Shown here: in pieces, positions 7,652 through 15,183 of the stretch
How the letters are laid out: each line of letters opens with the position of its first letter
Numbering within the stretch: the stretch's first letter is position 1
Origin: Micrococcales bacterium
GTDB taxonomy: Bacteria > Actinomycetota > Actinomycetes > S36-B12 > UBA10799
Assembly: GCA_023252115.1 (NCBI GenBank)
Contig: JAHEXM010000004.1
Coordinates: 1 to 18,676 of the forward strand
Direction: 5' to 3'
Length of the DNA stretch: 18,676 nucleotides
The notes under the pieces: generated by a model
Seen by the model: the letters and a program-made list of their open reading frames with translations, nothing else
Told to the model about the DNA's origin: nothing
The model's database searches: none
Position numbers and translations under genes: made by a program

Positions 7652-8565
7652 GGACGTACCTCCCGGCCCGTGAGCGAGAGGAAGACGTCTTCAAGGCTGC
7701 GACCTTGGGTTGATAGTTGACTCGGCATCACGCCTCGTTGTGCGCACCAGGCAGTTACGGCGGCAAGTGCGTGGGGCCCGACTTCGCCGGCGACTCGATA
7801 TGTTCCCGGCGGTGACTCGCTCACCGTGCAGCCTTCGGGGAGGGCCAGTTGAAGGCTTGCGAGGTCGAGGCGCAGTGGTCCTTGGAATACCAGTTCCCCG
7901 CTGCTCCCCGACATCAATGCTTCAGGTGATCCGGTCGCGATGACTTTGCCGCCGTCCATCACAACGATTTCATCGGCCAGTTGTTCTGCGTCATCCATTT
8001 GGTGAGTGGTGAGTACGACAGTGACCCCACTTGATCTGAGCTGGTCGATCAGTTCGCGAACAACATTTCTTGCCTGGGCATCGAGGCCGGCTGTTGGCTC
8101 GTCAAGGAAGACGAGATCAGGACGGCCCACAATGGCGATTGCAAACTTCAATCGTTGCTGCTCACCGCCGGACATTCGACGGTAACTCGTGCGCAGTCCG
8201 CTCAGCCCTAGGCGGTCTGCCAGTTCACCCGGGTCGAGTGGGTTGGCATAAAGAGATGCCATATGGCGGATCGATTCCTGCGCTCGCGCCCCAGACGGGA
8301 CTCCGCCTTCTTGCAGCATCACTCCGACTCGCGGGCGCAGTGCTCGGGCATCTGTTTGTGGATCGAGTCCCAAAACTGAGACCGTGCCAGACGTGGGACT
8401 GTTATAGCCCTCGCAGGTCTCGATCATGCTGGTCTTGCCGGCCCCGTTTGGCCCGAGTACGCCAGTAACTGTGCCGGTCCTGACACTGAAACTTGCCCCA
8501 TCAATCGCGACGGTACGGCCGTACTTGAGCACCAGTCCGTCGATCTCTAAGGCTGTCTCCGACAC
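7648..8565 (-). CDS. ABC exporter ATP-binding protein (DrrA-like)
   Basis: ATPase of the exporter formed with the next gene; 305 residues from a GTG start. Walker A GPNGAGKT (38-45), Q-loop near Gln85, signature MSGGEQQR (131-138), Walker B LVFLDEP (151-157), D-loop AGLD (159-162) and switch His188 are all present, so it should be active. The C-terminal 90 residues form the extra domain common in DrrA-type ATPases, ending in SLEDVFLSLTGRE. A TACACT box (8577-8572) lies 6 bases before the GTG and may drive a near-leaderless message; no convincing -35 accompanies it. The unit ATPase-permease-ctaA is conserved beside sufR in actinobacteria (Rv1458c-Rv1456c). Suggested links to heme or respiration are only contextual. 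Confidence 0.9.
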   Translation of the reverse strand: MSETALEIDGLVLKYGRTVAIDGASFSVRTGTVTGVLGPNGAGKTSMIETCEGYNSPTSGTVSVLGLDPQTDARALRPRVGVMLQEGGVPSGARAQESIRHMASLYANPLDPGELADRLGLSGLRTSYRRMSGGEQQRLKFAIAIVGRPDLVFLDEPTAGLDAQARNVVRELIDQLRSSGVTVVLTTHQMDDAEQLADEIVVMDGGKVIATGSPEALMSGSSGELVFQGPLRLDLASLQLALPEGCTVSESPPGTYRVAGEVGPHALAAVTAWCAQRGVMPSQLSTQGRSLEDVFLSLTGREVRP

Positions 8566-8615
8566 CTAGTGAGTGTATGCACCGCGCGGCTTTGGCCAGA
8601 ATCGCCCTGGCGTGC

Positions 8616-10235
8616 CTATTCGAAAGAGGAAGGCAGCGGCACTCCGGCATCGCTGGCAAGTTCTGATTCGAGGTCAGGCTTCTTGCCTTGGAGCGGCTTC
8701 TCTTTGAGGAACAGAGCGAGGATGAACGCGATGAACATGATGGGAACTGCCACCAGGAACGTGTGATCGATTGCGATAGCAAGCGCGCCAAGTACTGCGT
8801 CATGCAGGGCGCCCGGCAGGGCACTGATATTGGCAATTGACGAGGTGATGGCACTGCCTCCGCCGCTATGTAACTGCGAAGCCATTTCGGGAGGCAGCAC
8901 CTTCTTGAGCTGGGTCGTTAGTTGTGCAGCCCAGACGGCACCAAAAATCGCTGTGCCGAAAGATCCACCGATCGAGCGGCTGAACATCGACATGCTGGTG
9001 GCGGCGCCCATTTGCTTGGGCTCGACGCTGTTCTGAACAGCGATGATCAAGACCTGCATGACCGATCCGAGGCCCGCGCCCAAGACCATCGCTGACAGGA
9101 AGATGAACCAGTAAGGCGTGTGCACTCCGACGGTCGACAACATGTACATGCCGACAGTTGCGACAGCGGTGCCCACGACAGGGAAGATTTTGTAGCGACC
9201 AGTCTTGCTGATTACCCGTCCGCTAATGATTGACATCGTGAGTACGCCGATCATCAACGGAATCAGTTGAAGACCGGCGACGGTTGGTGTCGCCCCTCGC
9301 ACAACCTGCATGAAGATCGATAGGTAGACGATGGCACCGAACATCGCGAATCCCACGACAAAGCCCATTGCCGAAGTGAGTCGCATCGTTTGGATCTTGA
9401 ACATTGACAATGGCACGACTGGCTCGGGGTGACGCCGCTCTTGCCAGACGAACAAGACGCCGGTAATGAGAGTGCCGGCTATCAGGCCCAAGATGACATC
9501 GGATGTCCACGCGTACTTCTGCCCACCCCAGACCGTGACCAACAACGCCATCACCACGCACGCAACAAGCAATGCGGCGCCGAGCCAGTCAATGCTGTGA
9601 GTGCTCTTGCGGGTGCGAATATGCAGGGCGGAACCGAGCACAATGAACGCGGCGATACCGATCGGCAAGTTGATGTAGAACACCCAGCGCCAGCTCAGGT
9701 GTTGGGTAAACAAGCCACCGAGGAGCGGACCCACCACGCTAGCAACGCCAAACACTGCACCGAACAAACCGGAATATTTGCCACGGTCGCGGGGGGTCAC
9801 GATGTCGGCGAGTACTGCAAGGATCAGCACCATCAAGCCGCCAGCGCCAAGCCCCTGCAATGCTCGGAACCCGATCAGCTGCGTCATGTTTTGAGAGATG
9901 CCAGCAAGTGCCGACCCGATCAAGAACACAACGACCGCTGACTGCAGCATCAATTTGCGGCCGTAAAGGTCGCTCAGCTTTCCCCACAGCGGAGTGCTCG
10001 CCGTCGATGCGAGCAGGTAAGACGTAACGACCCACGACAGTTCGTTCAATCCACCGAGTTGGCTCGTAATCGTGGGCATCGCGGTCGAGACGATGGTCTG
10101 GTCGAGGGCAGCTAACAACATCGTGAGCATCAGTGCGATGAGTATGATGTTGAGCTTGCGTTTGTTGCCAGGGATGCTCAGATCAATAACCGAAGATTCG
10201 TAATCGGCGACGGCCTCAGTCACTGGTTTCTCCAT
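8616..10235 (-). CDS. MFS multidrug exporter, DHA2 family (14 helices, EmrB/QacA-like)
   Basis: Proton-driven drug exporter of 539 residues. Motifs: LDQTIVSTAMPTI (44-56) of helix 1, motif A GKLSDLYGRK (85-94), motif B RALQGLGAGG (124-133), motif C GVASVVGPLLGG (163-174), then SWRWVFYINLPIG (181-193), diagnostic of the 14-helix DHA2 group. The C-terminal tail after about residue 515 is charged. The ATG at 10235 lies inside the end of marR (20-base overlap) and lacks a ribosome site. A GTG at 10223 has GGAG six bases before it and may be the real start, four residues shorter. Either start lies upstream of the marR stop, so expression is coupled to marR. Regulation by that MarR protein is very likely; the drug is unknown. 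It ends in TAG. Confidence 0.92.
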   Translation of the reverse strand: MEKPVTEAVADYESSVIDLSIPGNKRKLNIILIALMLTMLLAALDQTIVSTAMPTITSQLGGLNELSWVVTSYLLASTASTPLWGKLSDLYGRKLMLQSAVVVFLIGSALAGISQNMTQLIGFRALQGLGAGGLMVLILAVLADIVTPRDRGKYSGLFGAVFGVASVVGPLLGGLFTQHLSWRWVFYINLPIGIAAFIVLGSALHIRTRKSTHSIDWLGAALLVACVVMALLVTVWGGQKYAWTSDVILGLIAGTLITGVLFVWQERRHPEPVVPLSMFKIQTMRLTSAMGFVVGFAMFGAIVYLSIFMQVVRGATPTVAGLQLIPLMIGVLTMSIISGRVISKTGRYKIFPVVGTAVATVGMYMLSTVGVHTPYWFIFLSAMVLGAGLGSVMQVLIIAVQNSVEPKQMGAATSMSMFSRSIGGSFGTAIFGAVWAAQLTTQLKKVLPPEMASQLHSGGGSAITSSIANISALPGALHDAVLGALAIAIDHTFLVAVPIMFIAFILALFLKEKPLQGKKPDLESELASDAGVPLPSSFE

Positions 10236-10710
10236 CGCTGGTCGGTGGAATCGCGATGACATCAAGCCCGGCCGCGAGTCGAGCGAGGAGCGCAAAAAGT
10301 TGGTCGCGATCAGCATCGCTCCACGAAGACAAGACCGGCTCGAGCGCCGCCACCCTGTTGCTGAGAAGTTTGTGCAGTACGGGATACGCATCTGGTGTCA
10401 GCTCGACCATGACGGACCGCTTGTCCTCGTCATCCTGGGTCTTTCGGACATAGCCCTTGGCTTCGAGGTCTTTGAGGTGGCGGCTCACTGTCGACAGATC
10501 CAACATCGCGTTCTTGGCGATGTCACTGGGACGGCTCGGTCCAAGCTGCGACAACACACCCAGCATTCGGCTTGATCCGAAGTCGACTGGGTCCTGCTCA
10601 GATAGCCGCTGGGCATGGCGGGTAATCCGGTAGAGGTCCAAGATTCCGGCGAACAATGGGTCCGGTGCTACGTCGTCCGTCGACGGGGTGGCCTGGTTAG
10701 TTAGTTGCAT
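10216..10710 (-). CDS. MarR family transcriptional repressor
   Basis: Dimeric winged-helix regulator of 164 residues that should repress itself and the downstream exporter until a ligand binds. SRPSDIAKNAMLDLSTVSRHLKDLEAKGY (59-87) is the helix-turn-helix, with recognition helix about 71-83; the wing carries the Asp-x-Arg type element DKRS (96-99). The N- and C-terminal helices form the dimer interface. I chose the ATG at 10710 because a 17-bp-spaced promoter ends 9 bases before it, implying leaderless translation; a GTG at 10731 would add seven residues (MGYFACI) but lies upstream of the expected transcription start. Two palindromic operators flank this promoter. Divergent from sufR, with 104 bases between the two starts. 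Confidence 0.9.
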   Translation of the reverse strand: MQLTNQATPSTDDVAPDPLFAGILDLYRITRHAQRLSEQDPVDFGSSRMLGVLSQLGPSRPSDIAKNAMLDLSTVSRHLKDLEAKGYVRKTQDDEDKRSVMVELTPDAYPVLHKLLSNRVAALEPVLSSWSDADRDQLFALLARLAAGLDVIAIPPTSDGETSD

Positions 10711-10717
10711 GATGCAA
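10705..10717. promoter_or_regulatory. MarR operator O1, over the marR start codon
   Basis: TTGCATGATGCAA is a 13-base palindrome apart from its central base, the size and form of a MarR dimer site. It covers the marR start codon and predicted transcription start. Its centre lies 31 bases from the twin site, three helical turns, so two dimers would sit on the same face of the DNA. Confidence 0.75.
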
Positions 10718-10719
10718 GC

Positions 10720-10748
10720 AAAATAGCCCACTTGCTTGCATCATGCAA
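10720..10748 (-). promoter_or_regulatory. Promoter of marR-MFS, leaderless
   Basis: On the minus strand, -35 TTGCAT (10748-10743), a spacer of exactly 17 bases and -10 TATTTT (10725-10720). The A of the marR ATG follows 9 bases after the -10 box, in the normal range for a start of transcription, so the mRNA probably begins at the start codon. The -35 hexamer lies within the upstream palindrome, so repressor binding would block RNA polymerase. Confidence 0.65.
10736..10748. promoter_or_regulatory. MarR operator O2, over the -35 box
   Basis: TTGCATCATGCAA is the reverse complement of the other site. It contains the -35 hexamer of the marR promoter and lies 66 bases upstream of the sufR start, so it might also influence transcription towards sufR. 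Confidence 0.75.
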
Positions 10749-10803
10749 CTACTTTCCGCTCCCAGTGAAACACCCGGCCTTGGCCTGGCGGCCGAAATAG
10801 GTC

Positions 10804-10818
10804 ACACTGGTGTTGTGA
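10804..10818. promoter_or_regulatory. Putative SufR operator over the sufR start
   Basis: ACACT-GGTGT-TGTGA matches exactly the pattern ACACT-N5-TGTGA that I recall as the published M. tuberculosis SufR binding motif. It can also be read as the perfect inverted repeat TCACA-N7-TGTGA (10802-10818). It covers the GTG start of sufR (10815), so binding would repress sufR and the whole SUF operon. A weak -10 candidate TAGGTC (10798-10803) abuts it; I see no good -35. Confidence 0.65.
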
Positions 10819-11519
10819 AAAACATTGCCACCGCAAGTTCAGCCCCCACGGGGGCGAGTCAGCGCGTGGCACGTCTGCTGCTGGAGGGCGGTCCGGCAAC
10901 AGCAAGTGACCTAGCGCGGCGCCTCAAACTGACCCCGGCGGCCGTCCGCCGACAACTCGATTCACTCGAGGCTGCGGGTCACATCAAAGCGAATGAACGC
11001 CCGCCATACGGCCCGACGCCACCTCGCGGCCGTGGTCGTCCGGCCAAGGTTTACACGTTGACTGCATCGGGGCGTGACGCCTTCGACCAGGCATACGACG
11101 ACGTGGCAATCGATGCGCTGCGGTATTTGGTCGAGACCGGTGGGCAATCTGCGGTACTGGACTTCGCCCGTCGTCGGGTTGCCGAAACCGAACGCCGTTA
11201 CGAACCAATCGTGAGCGCGGGCGCGACACAAGGCGAGCGCATCGAATTGTTGGCGCAGGCTTTAACTAGCGATGGCTTTGCTGCCGGAGTTGAGCCGACT
11301 GGTGATATCGGATCCCAGATTTGCCAACATCACTGCCCGGTGGCACACGTGGCCGAGGAGTTCCCGCAATTTTGTGAAGCTGAAGCCGAGGCGTTCAGTC
11401 GTCTCGTCGGAACGCACGTTACCCGGCTAGCAACATTGGCTTCGGGCGATGGCGTTTGCACGACGCTTGTTCCCCATGCACCAACTCAATCACGACGTCC
11501 CGAGAGGACAACGGCATGA
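10815..11519 (+). CDS. sufR: SUF operon repressor SufR (Fe-S winged-helix regulator)
   Basis: Senses Fe-S cluster status and represses the SUF operon when holding a cluster. From the GTG at 10815 the protein has 234 residues. A DeoR/ArsR-like winged helix (about 15-80) contains [20 protein letters not shown] (26-45) and the [13 protein letters not shown] wing (71-83). Cys170, Cys174, Cys187 and Cys215 (motifs CQHHC, QFCEAE, GVCTT) are the likely cluster ligands. The frame is open to an ATG at 10743, but that start lies in the MarR operator and adds 24 residues without family resemblance; the GTG fits the operator overlap. The TGA overlaps the sufB ATG as ATGA (11516-11519). Corresponds to Rv1460. 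Confidence 0.92.
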   Translation: MKNIATASSAPTGASQRVARLLLEGGPATASDLARRLKLTPAAVRRQLDSLEAAGHIKANERPPYGPTPPRGRGRPAKVYTLTASGRDAFDQAYDDVAIDALRYLVETGGQSAVLDFARRRVAETERRYEPIVSAGATQGERIELLAQALTSDGFAAGVEPTGDIGSQICQHHCPVAHVAEEFPQFCEAEAEAFSRLVGTHVTRLATLASGDGVCTTLVPHAPTQSRRPERTTA

Positions 11520-12931
11520 CTGACACCGTCATCCACCCAGAGCTCGACGGCATCGGCACCTATGAATACGGCTGGCACGACGCCGACTCGGCAGGTACGA
11601 ACGCACGCCGTGGCCTCAGCGAAGAAGTCGTTCGCGATATCAGCGCGCGCAAAAACGAACCCGAGTGGATGCTTGAACTGCGCCTCAAAGGTCTGCGCCT
11701 GTTCGATAAGAAGCCGATGCCGACATGGGGTTCGGATCTATCTGGTATCGATTTCGACAACATCAAATACTTCGTGAAGTCGACCGAGAAGCAAGCGGCA
11801 AGCTGGGAAGACTTGCCGGACGACATTCGCAATACGTATGACCGTCTTGGTATACCCGAGGCCGAAAAGCAGCGTTTGGTTTCCGGTGTTGCTGCTCAGT
11901 ATGAAAGCGAAGTCGTCTACCACAAGATTCGTGACGACCTTGAAGCTCAAGGCGTGCTGTTTCTTGACACCGACACCGCTTTGCGCGAACACGAGGAACT
12001 GTTCAAGGAATACTTCGCCACAGTCATCCCCGCTGGTGACAATAAGTTCTCCGCGCTAAACACTGCAGTGTGGTCAGGTGGCTCGTTCATCTATGTGCCC
12101 AAAGGTGTGCACGTCGATATTCCGCTTCAGGCCTACTTCCGCATCAACACCGAGAATATGGGCCAATTCGAGCGCACATTGATCATCGTTGATGAGGGCG
12201 CCTATGTGCATTACGTCGAAGGTTGTACCGCGCCCATTTACAGCAGCGACTCATTGCACAGTGCTGTCGTCGAAATCATCGTTAAGCCAGGTGGTCGTTG
12301 CCGCTACACCACTATTCAGAACTGGTCGAACAACGTCTACAACCTGGTGACCAAGCGGGCGAAAGCAGAAGCTGGCGCAACGATGGAATGGATCGACGGC
12401 AATATCGGATCGAAAGTCACGATGAAATACCCCGCGGTGTGGCTCATGGGCGAACACGCAAAAGGCGAGACTCTCTCGATCGCCTTTGCTGGCGAAGGTC
12501 AACACCAGGACGCTGGCTCCAAAATGGTTCACGCTGCGCCGAACACTTCGTCGTCGATCGTGTCGAAGTCGGTTGCCCGCGGCGGTGGCCGCACTTCCTA
12601 CCGCGGTCTGGTCCAAATCATGAAGGGTTCGCACGGTTCCAAGAGCACCGTGCGATGCGATGCATTGCTCGTCGATGACATCAGCAGATCTGATACCTAC
12701 CCGTATGTCGACGTCCGCGAAGACGATGTGCAAATGGGGCATGAGGCTTCGGTGTCGAAAGTTGGCGAAGACCAACTCTTTTACTTGATGTCGCGCGGTA
12801 TGACCGAAGAGGAAGCAATGGCAATGATCGTGCGTGGCTTCATTGAACCTATTGCGCGCGAATTGCCAATGGAATACGCACTGGAGCTCAACCGCCTCAT
12901 CGAGCTTCAAATGGAAGGGGCTGTCGGCTAA
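11516..12931 (+). CDS. sufB: Fe-S cluster assembly scaffold subunit SufB
   Basis: Core of the SufBC2D scaffold on which clusters are built. 471 residues from the ATG at 11516, which overlaps the sufR stop and has AGAGGA 8 bases before it; the longer frame from 11456 lies within sufR. Family features: the right-handed beta-helix core, Cys237 in VEGCTAP, Cys381 in [10 protein letters not shown], and Glu410 in [22 protein letters not shown]. Cys381 and Glu410 correspond to residues I recall as functional in E. coli SufB (Cys405, Glu434). No intein is present, unlike M. tuberculosis SufB. The TAA shares one base with the sufD ATG. Cytoplasmic. Confidence 0.97.
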   Translation: MTDTVIHPELDGIGTYEYGWHDADSAGTNARRGLSEEVVRDISARKNEPEWMLELRLKGLRLFDKKPMPTWGSDLSGIDFDNIKYFVKSTEKQAASWEDLPDDIRNTYDRLGIPEAEKQRLVSGVAAQYESEVVYHKIRDDLEAQGVLFLDTDTALREHEELFKEYFATVIPAGDNKFSALNTAVWSGGSFIYVPKGVHVDIPLQAYFRINTENMGQFERTLIIVDEGAYVHYVEGCTAPIYSSDSLHSAVVEIIVKPGGRCRYTTIQNWSNNVYNLVTKRAKAEAGATMEWIDGNIGSKVTMKYPAVWLMGEHAKGETLSIAFAGEGQHQDAGSKMVHAAPNTSSSIVSKSVARGGGRTSYRGLVQIMKGSHGSKSTVRCDALLVDDISRSDTYPYVDVREDDVQMGHEASVSKVGEDQLFYLMSRGMTEEEAMAMIVRGFIEPIARELPMEYALELNRLIELQMEGAVG

Positions 12932-14076
12932 TGGTCGACGCGACAACCGTCGAACGTGAAGTGTCCTTAGCTCCATCCGCAGATAAGAGCCAGGTCGTTT
13001 CATCTTTCGACCCAGCTGACTTCACGACGCCTGATGGGCGCGAAGAAGAGTGGCGCTTTACTCCGCGACGTCGGATGACCAAGTTGCTGCACCCGCTTGA
13101 GCAAACCGACGGCGCAACCATCACGGTTCTCGGCCCTGACGGCGTAACCAGCGACGAAACAGCCCAGGGGCCAATCGAGCCTGGCGCATTCCTGGTGCCG
13201 ATCGACTTGCCAAGTGCGCTTGCTTGGCAGGGGGCCAATGCTCTGCAGTTAGTGACCGTTCCACCCAACACCGAAGTCGATGAACCAATCGTGGTCACCG
13301 TCGCCGGGCATGGCGATTCGTATCAGGCGGTTCGGATCACTGTTGAGCACGACTCGAAAGCTTCGATCGTGATCGATCACCGTGGTTCTGGTTCGCACGC
13401 AACAAATGTCGAAGTCGAGGTTGGTGCTCGGTCAAATGTGACCGTCACCAGCATTCAAGATTGGGATCGGGATGCGACTCATCTCGGCCGCATCCATACG
13501 CACGTTGGGCGTGATGCCTCGGCAACGCAGGTGGTGGCCACATTCGGGGGAGACCTGGTTCGAATCGTGTCAACCGTTTCCTTTGACGGCCCCGGGGGAT
13601 CTATCGATCTACTCGGTGCGTTCTTTGCCGATGAAGGACAACATCTGGAACACCGATTGTTCGTCGACCATTCGCAACCACACTGCCGCAGCAACGCGAT
13701 ATACAAAGGTGCATTGCAAGGCGAAGGTGCACACACGGTCTGGGTGGGCGACGTACTCATTCGCGCAAATGCCGTCGGCACTGATACATACGAGATCAAT
13801 CGCAACTTGGTTTTGACGCCGGGTGCGCGGGCAGACTCGATTCCTAACCTTGAGATTGAGACCGGTGAAATTTCTGGCGCGGGACATGCCAGCGCTACGG
13901 GCCGATTCGACGATGAGCAACTCTTTTACTTGCAGTCACGTGGAATTCCGGCAGAGAACGCTCGCCGCCTGGTCGTCGTTGGTTTCTTTGCTGACGTTTT
14001 GGCCAAAGTCCCGGGCGACGAGTTGAAGAAGAGATTGTGGGCGGCCGTCGAACAAGAACTTCAGGTGACGCTATGA
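12931..14076 (+). CDS. sufD: Fe-S cluster assembly subunit SufD
   Basis: Paralogue of SufB and its partner in the scaffold complex; 381 residues. The N-terminal helical part includes REEEWRFTPRRRM (37-49). The beta-helix core ends in HCRSNAIYKGAL (251-262) and GAGHASATGRFDDEQLFYLQSRGIP (316-340). His319 is the likely equivalent of the functional His360 of E. coli SufD. It starts one base before the end of sufB (TAATG) and stops four bases into the ferredoxin gene (ATGA), so it is translationally coupled on both sides. Confidence 0.96.
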   Translation: MVDATTVEREVSLAPSADKSQVVSSFDPADFTTPDGREEEWRFTPRRRMTKLLHPLEQTDGATITVLGPDGVTSDETAQGPIEPGAFLVPIDLPSALAWQGANALQLVTVPPNTEVDEPIVVTVAGHGDSYQAVRITVEHDSKASIVIDHRGSGSHATNVEVEVGARSNVTVTSIQDWDRDATHLGRIHTHVGRDASATQVVATFGGDLVRIVSTVSFDGPGGSIDLLGAFFADEGQHLEHRLFVDHSQPHCRSNAIYKGALQGEGAHTVWVGDVLIRANAVGTDTYEINRNLVLTPGARADSIPNLEIETGEISGAGHASATGRFDDEQLFYLQSRGIPAENARRLVVVGFFADVLAKVPGDELKKRLWAAVEQELQVTL

Positions 14077-14408
14077 GTTACGTGGAAGTTGCGAAGTTGG
14101 CTGATGTCGCTGACGGTTCGGCTCTACGGGTTGCTGTGGAGGGCGTGGACATTGCCGTCGTACACACCAACGGCGAGGTGTACGCAATTGAAGACACGTG
14201 TTCGCACGCAGAAGTGTCACTTGCCGAGGGTGAGATCGACAAATGTTTTATTGAGTGCTGGCTGCACGGGTCGCGCTTTGACCTTAGAACCGGCAGCCCG
14301 ACCGGACCCCCAGCGGTCGAACCAGTCCCGACATATCCCGTCCGCATCGAAGGCGACGGCCCAGACAGAGTCATTTTGGTTTCAGTAACGGGCGAGGAGT
14401 CCCACTAA
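14073..14408 (+). CDS. Rieske-type [2Fe-2S] ferredoxin of the SUF operon
   Basis: Small soluble Rieske protein, 111 residues, similar to ferredoxin subunits of aromatic dioxygenases (BphF/NirD type). The ligand motifs C43-S-H45 and C62-W-L-H65 are intact, spaced 16 residues apart (Cys45-Cys62 region), so it should hold a [2Fe-2S] cluster. It is a regular member of actinobacterial SUF operons between sufD and sufC; electron delivery during cluster assembly is a common suggestion but not proven. ATG at 14073 overlaps the sufD stop (ATGA); its TAA shares a base with the sufC ATG. Confidence 0.93.
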   Translation: MSYVEVAKLADVADGSALRVAVEGVDIAVVHTNGEVYAIEDTCSHAEVSLAEGEIDKCFIECWLHGSRFDLRTGSPTGPPAVEPVPTYPVRIEGDGPDRVILVSVTGEESH

Positions 14409-15169
14409 TGGCAGAGTTAGTAATCAAAGACCTTCATGTTGAGGTCAGTGGCGAAGATGGCCCGAAGGAGATCCTCAAAGGGATCACCTTGACCATTCGC
14501 TCCGGTGAGACTCACGCGATCATGGGTCCCAACGGCTCCGGTAAATCAACGTTGGCGTACTCGATCGCCGGCCATCCCAAGTACACGATCACGTCGGGTT
14601 AGGTCACGCTTGACGGCCAGGACGTTTTGGCGATGAGCGTCGACGAGCGTGCTCGCGCGGGCCTTTTCTTGGCTATGCAGCACCCGGTCGAGGTTCCAGG
14701 CGTGAGTGTGTCGAACTTTTTGCGTACCGCGGCCACGGCTGTGCGAGGCGAAGCGCCGAAGCTGCGTCTGTGGCTCGGTGAGTTGAAGGGTGCGATGAGC
14801 AACTTGCAGGTCGATCCAAAATTCGCTGAACGCAATGTCAACGAAGGCTTTTCGGGTGGTGAGCGCAAGCGTCACGAGATTCTGCAGCTCGAGCTGCTCA
14901 AACCAAAGATTGCAGTGCTTGATGAGACGGACTCAGGACTTGACGTTGATGCGCTCAAGGTGGTCTCCGAAGGGGTGAACCGGGTCCGCGAATCCGACAA
15001 CACAGGCTTACTGCTGATTACTCACACCACCCGACTCCTCAAGCAGATCCCGGCCCAATTTGTGCACGTGGTTGTTGGTGGCCGCATCGTGGCTGAAGGT
15101 GGGCCCGAGCTTGCCGTCAGCATCGACGAAAAGGGTTACGAGCAATTTGAACCAGCAGAAGCCAAATAA
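14408..15169 (+). pseudogene. sufC: Fe-S cluster assembly ATPase SufC, interrupted by an in-frame TAG
   Basis: ABC-type ATPase that powers the SufBCD scaffold, 253 codons, full family length. Codon 65 is TAG (14600-14602) where relatives have Glu (SG-E-VTLDG); one G-to-T change from GAG explains it. The frame continues without any other defect. Before the stop: Walker A GPNGSGKS (40-47). After it: FSGGERKRHE signature (148-157), Walker B IAVLDE (168-173) with TDSGLD, and switch His206. The tyrosine that usually follows that histidine is Thr207. Restart at TTG 14627 or ATG 14633 would yield a protein without Walker A. TAG ends several other genes here, so it is a true stop. Sequence error, new mutation or readthrough cannot be told apart. 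Starts one base inside the ferredoxin stop. Confidence 0.93.
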
Positions 15170-15183
15170 GCGATAGGTATTGC

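Larger units (their letters stand above)
10702..10751. repeat. Perfect inverted repeat, 20-base arms, 10-base loop
   Basis: Positions 10702-10721 and 10732-10751 are perfect reverse complements around the loop 10722-10731. The arms include both MarR palindromes plus flanking TA and AGCAA bases. The symmetry beyond the 13-base cores suggests the whole block is a regulatory unit. It is not a terminator: no T-run follows and it lies between divergent starts. Confidence 0.9.

Noticed and set aside
8595..8612. Terminator hairpin after the MFS gene (GCCAG-N7-CTGGC)
   Set aside because: Only a 5-base stem and no T-run on the minus strand.
9429..9941. 170-codon plus-strand open frame within the MFS gene
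   Set aside because: Antisense shadow of a well-conserved transporter; no domain pattern.
10702..10751. Inverted repeat as a transposon end or attachment site
   Set aside because: No transposase or target duplication nearby; position between divergent promoters and MarR-like symmetry explain it better.
10743..10814. Longer sufR start at the ATG at 10743
   Set aside because: It lies in the MarR operator, adds 24 residues without family resemblance, and is not consistent with the operator over the GTG at 10815.
12251..13003. 250-codon minus-strand open frame across sufB and sufD
   Set aside because: Antisense shadow of conserved genes, His/Arg-rich composition, no recognisable domain.
14600..14602. 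TAG read as a sense codon in this organism
   Set aside because: TAG ends the ALDH, first DUF202, permease and MFS genes at the family-typical C-termini.
14627..15169. Separate complete gene for the 3' part of sufC
   Set aside because: It would lack Walker A, has only a TTG or late ATG and no good ribosome site; it is the rest of the interrupted sufC.
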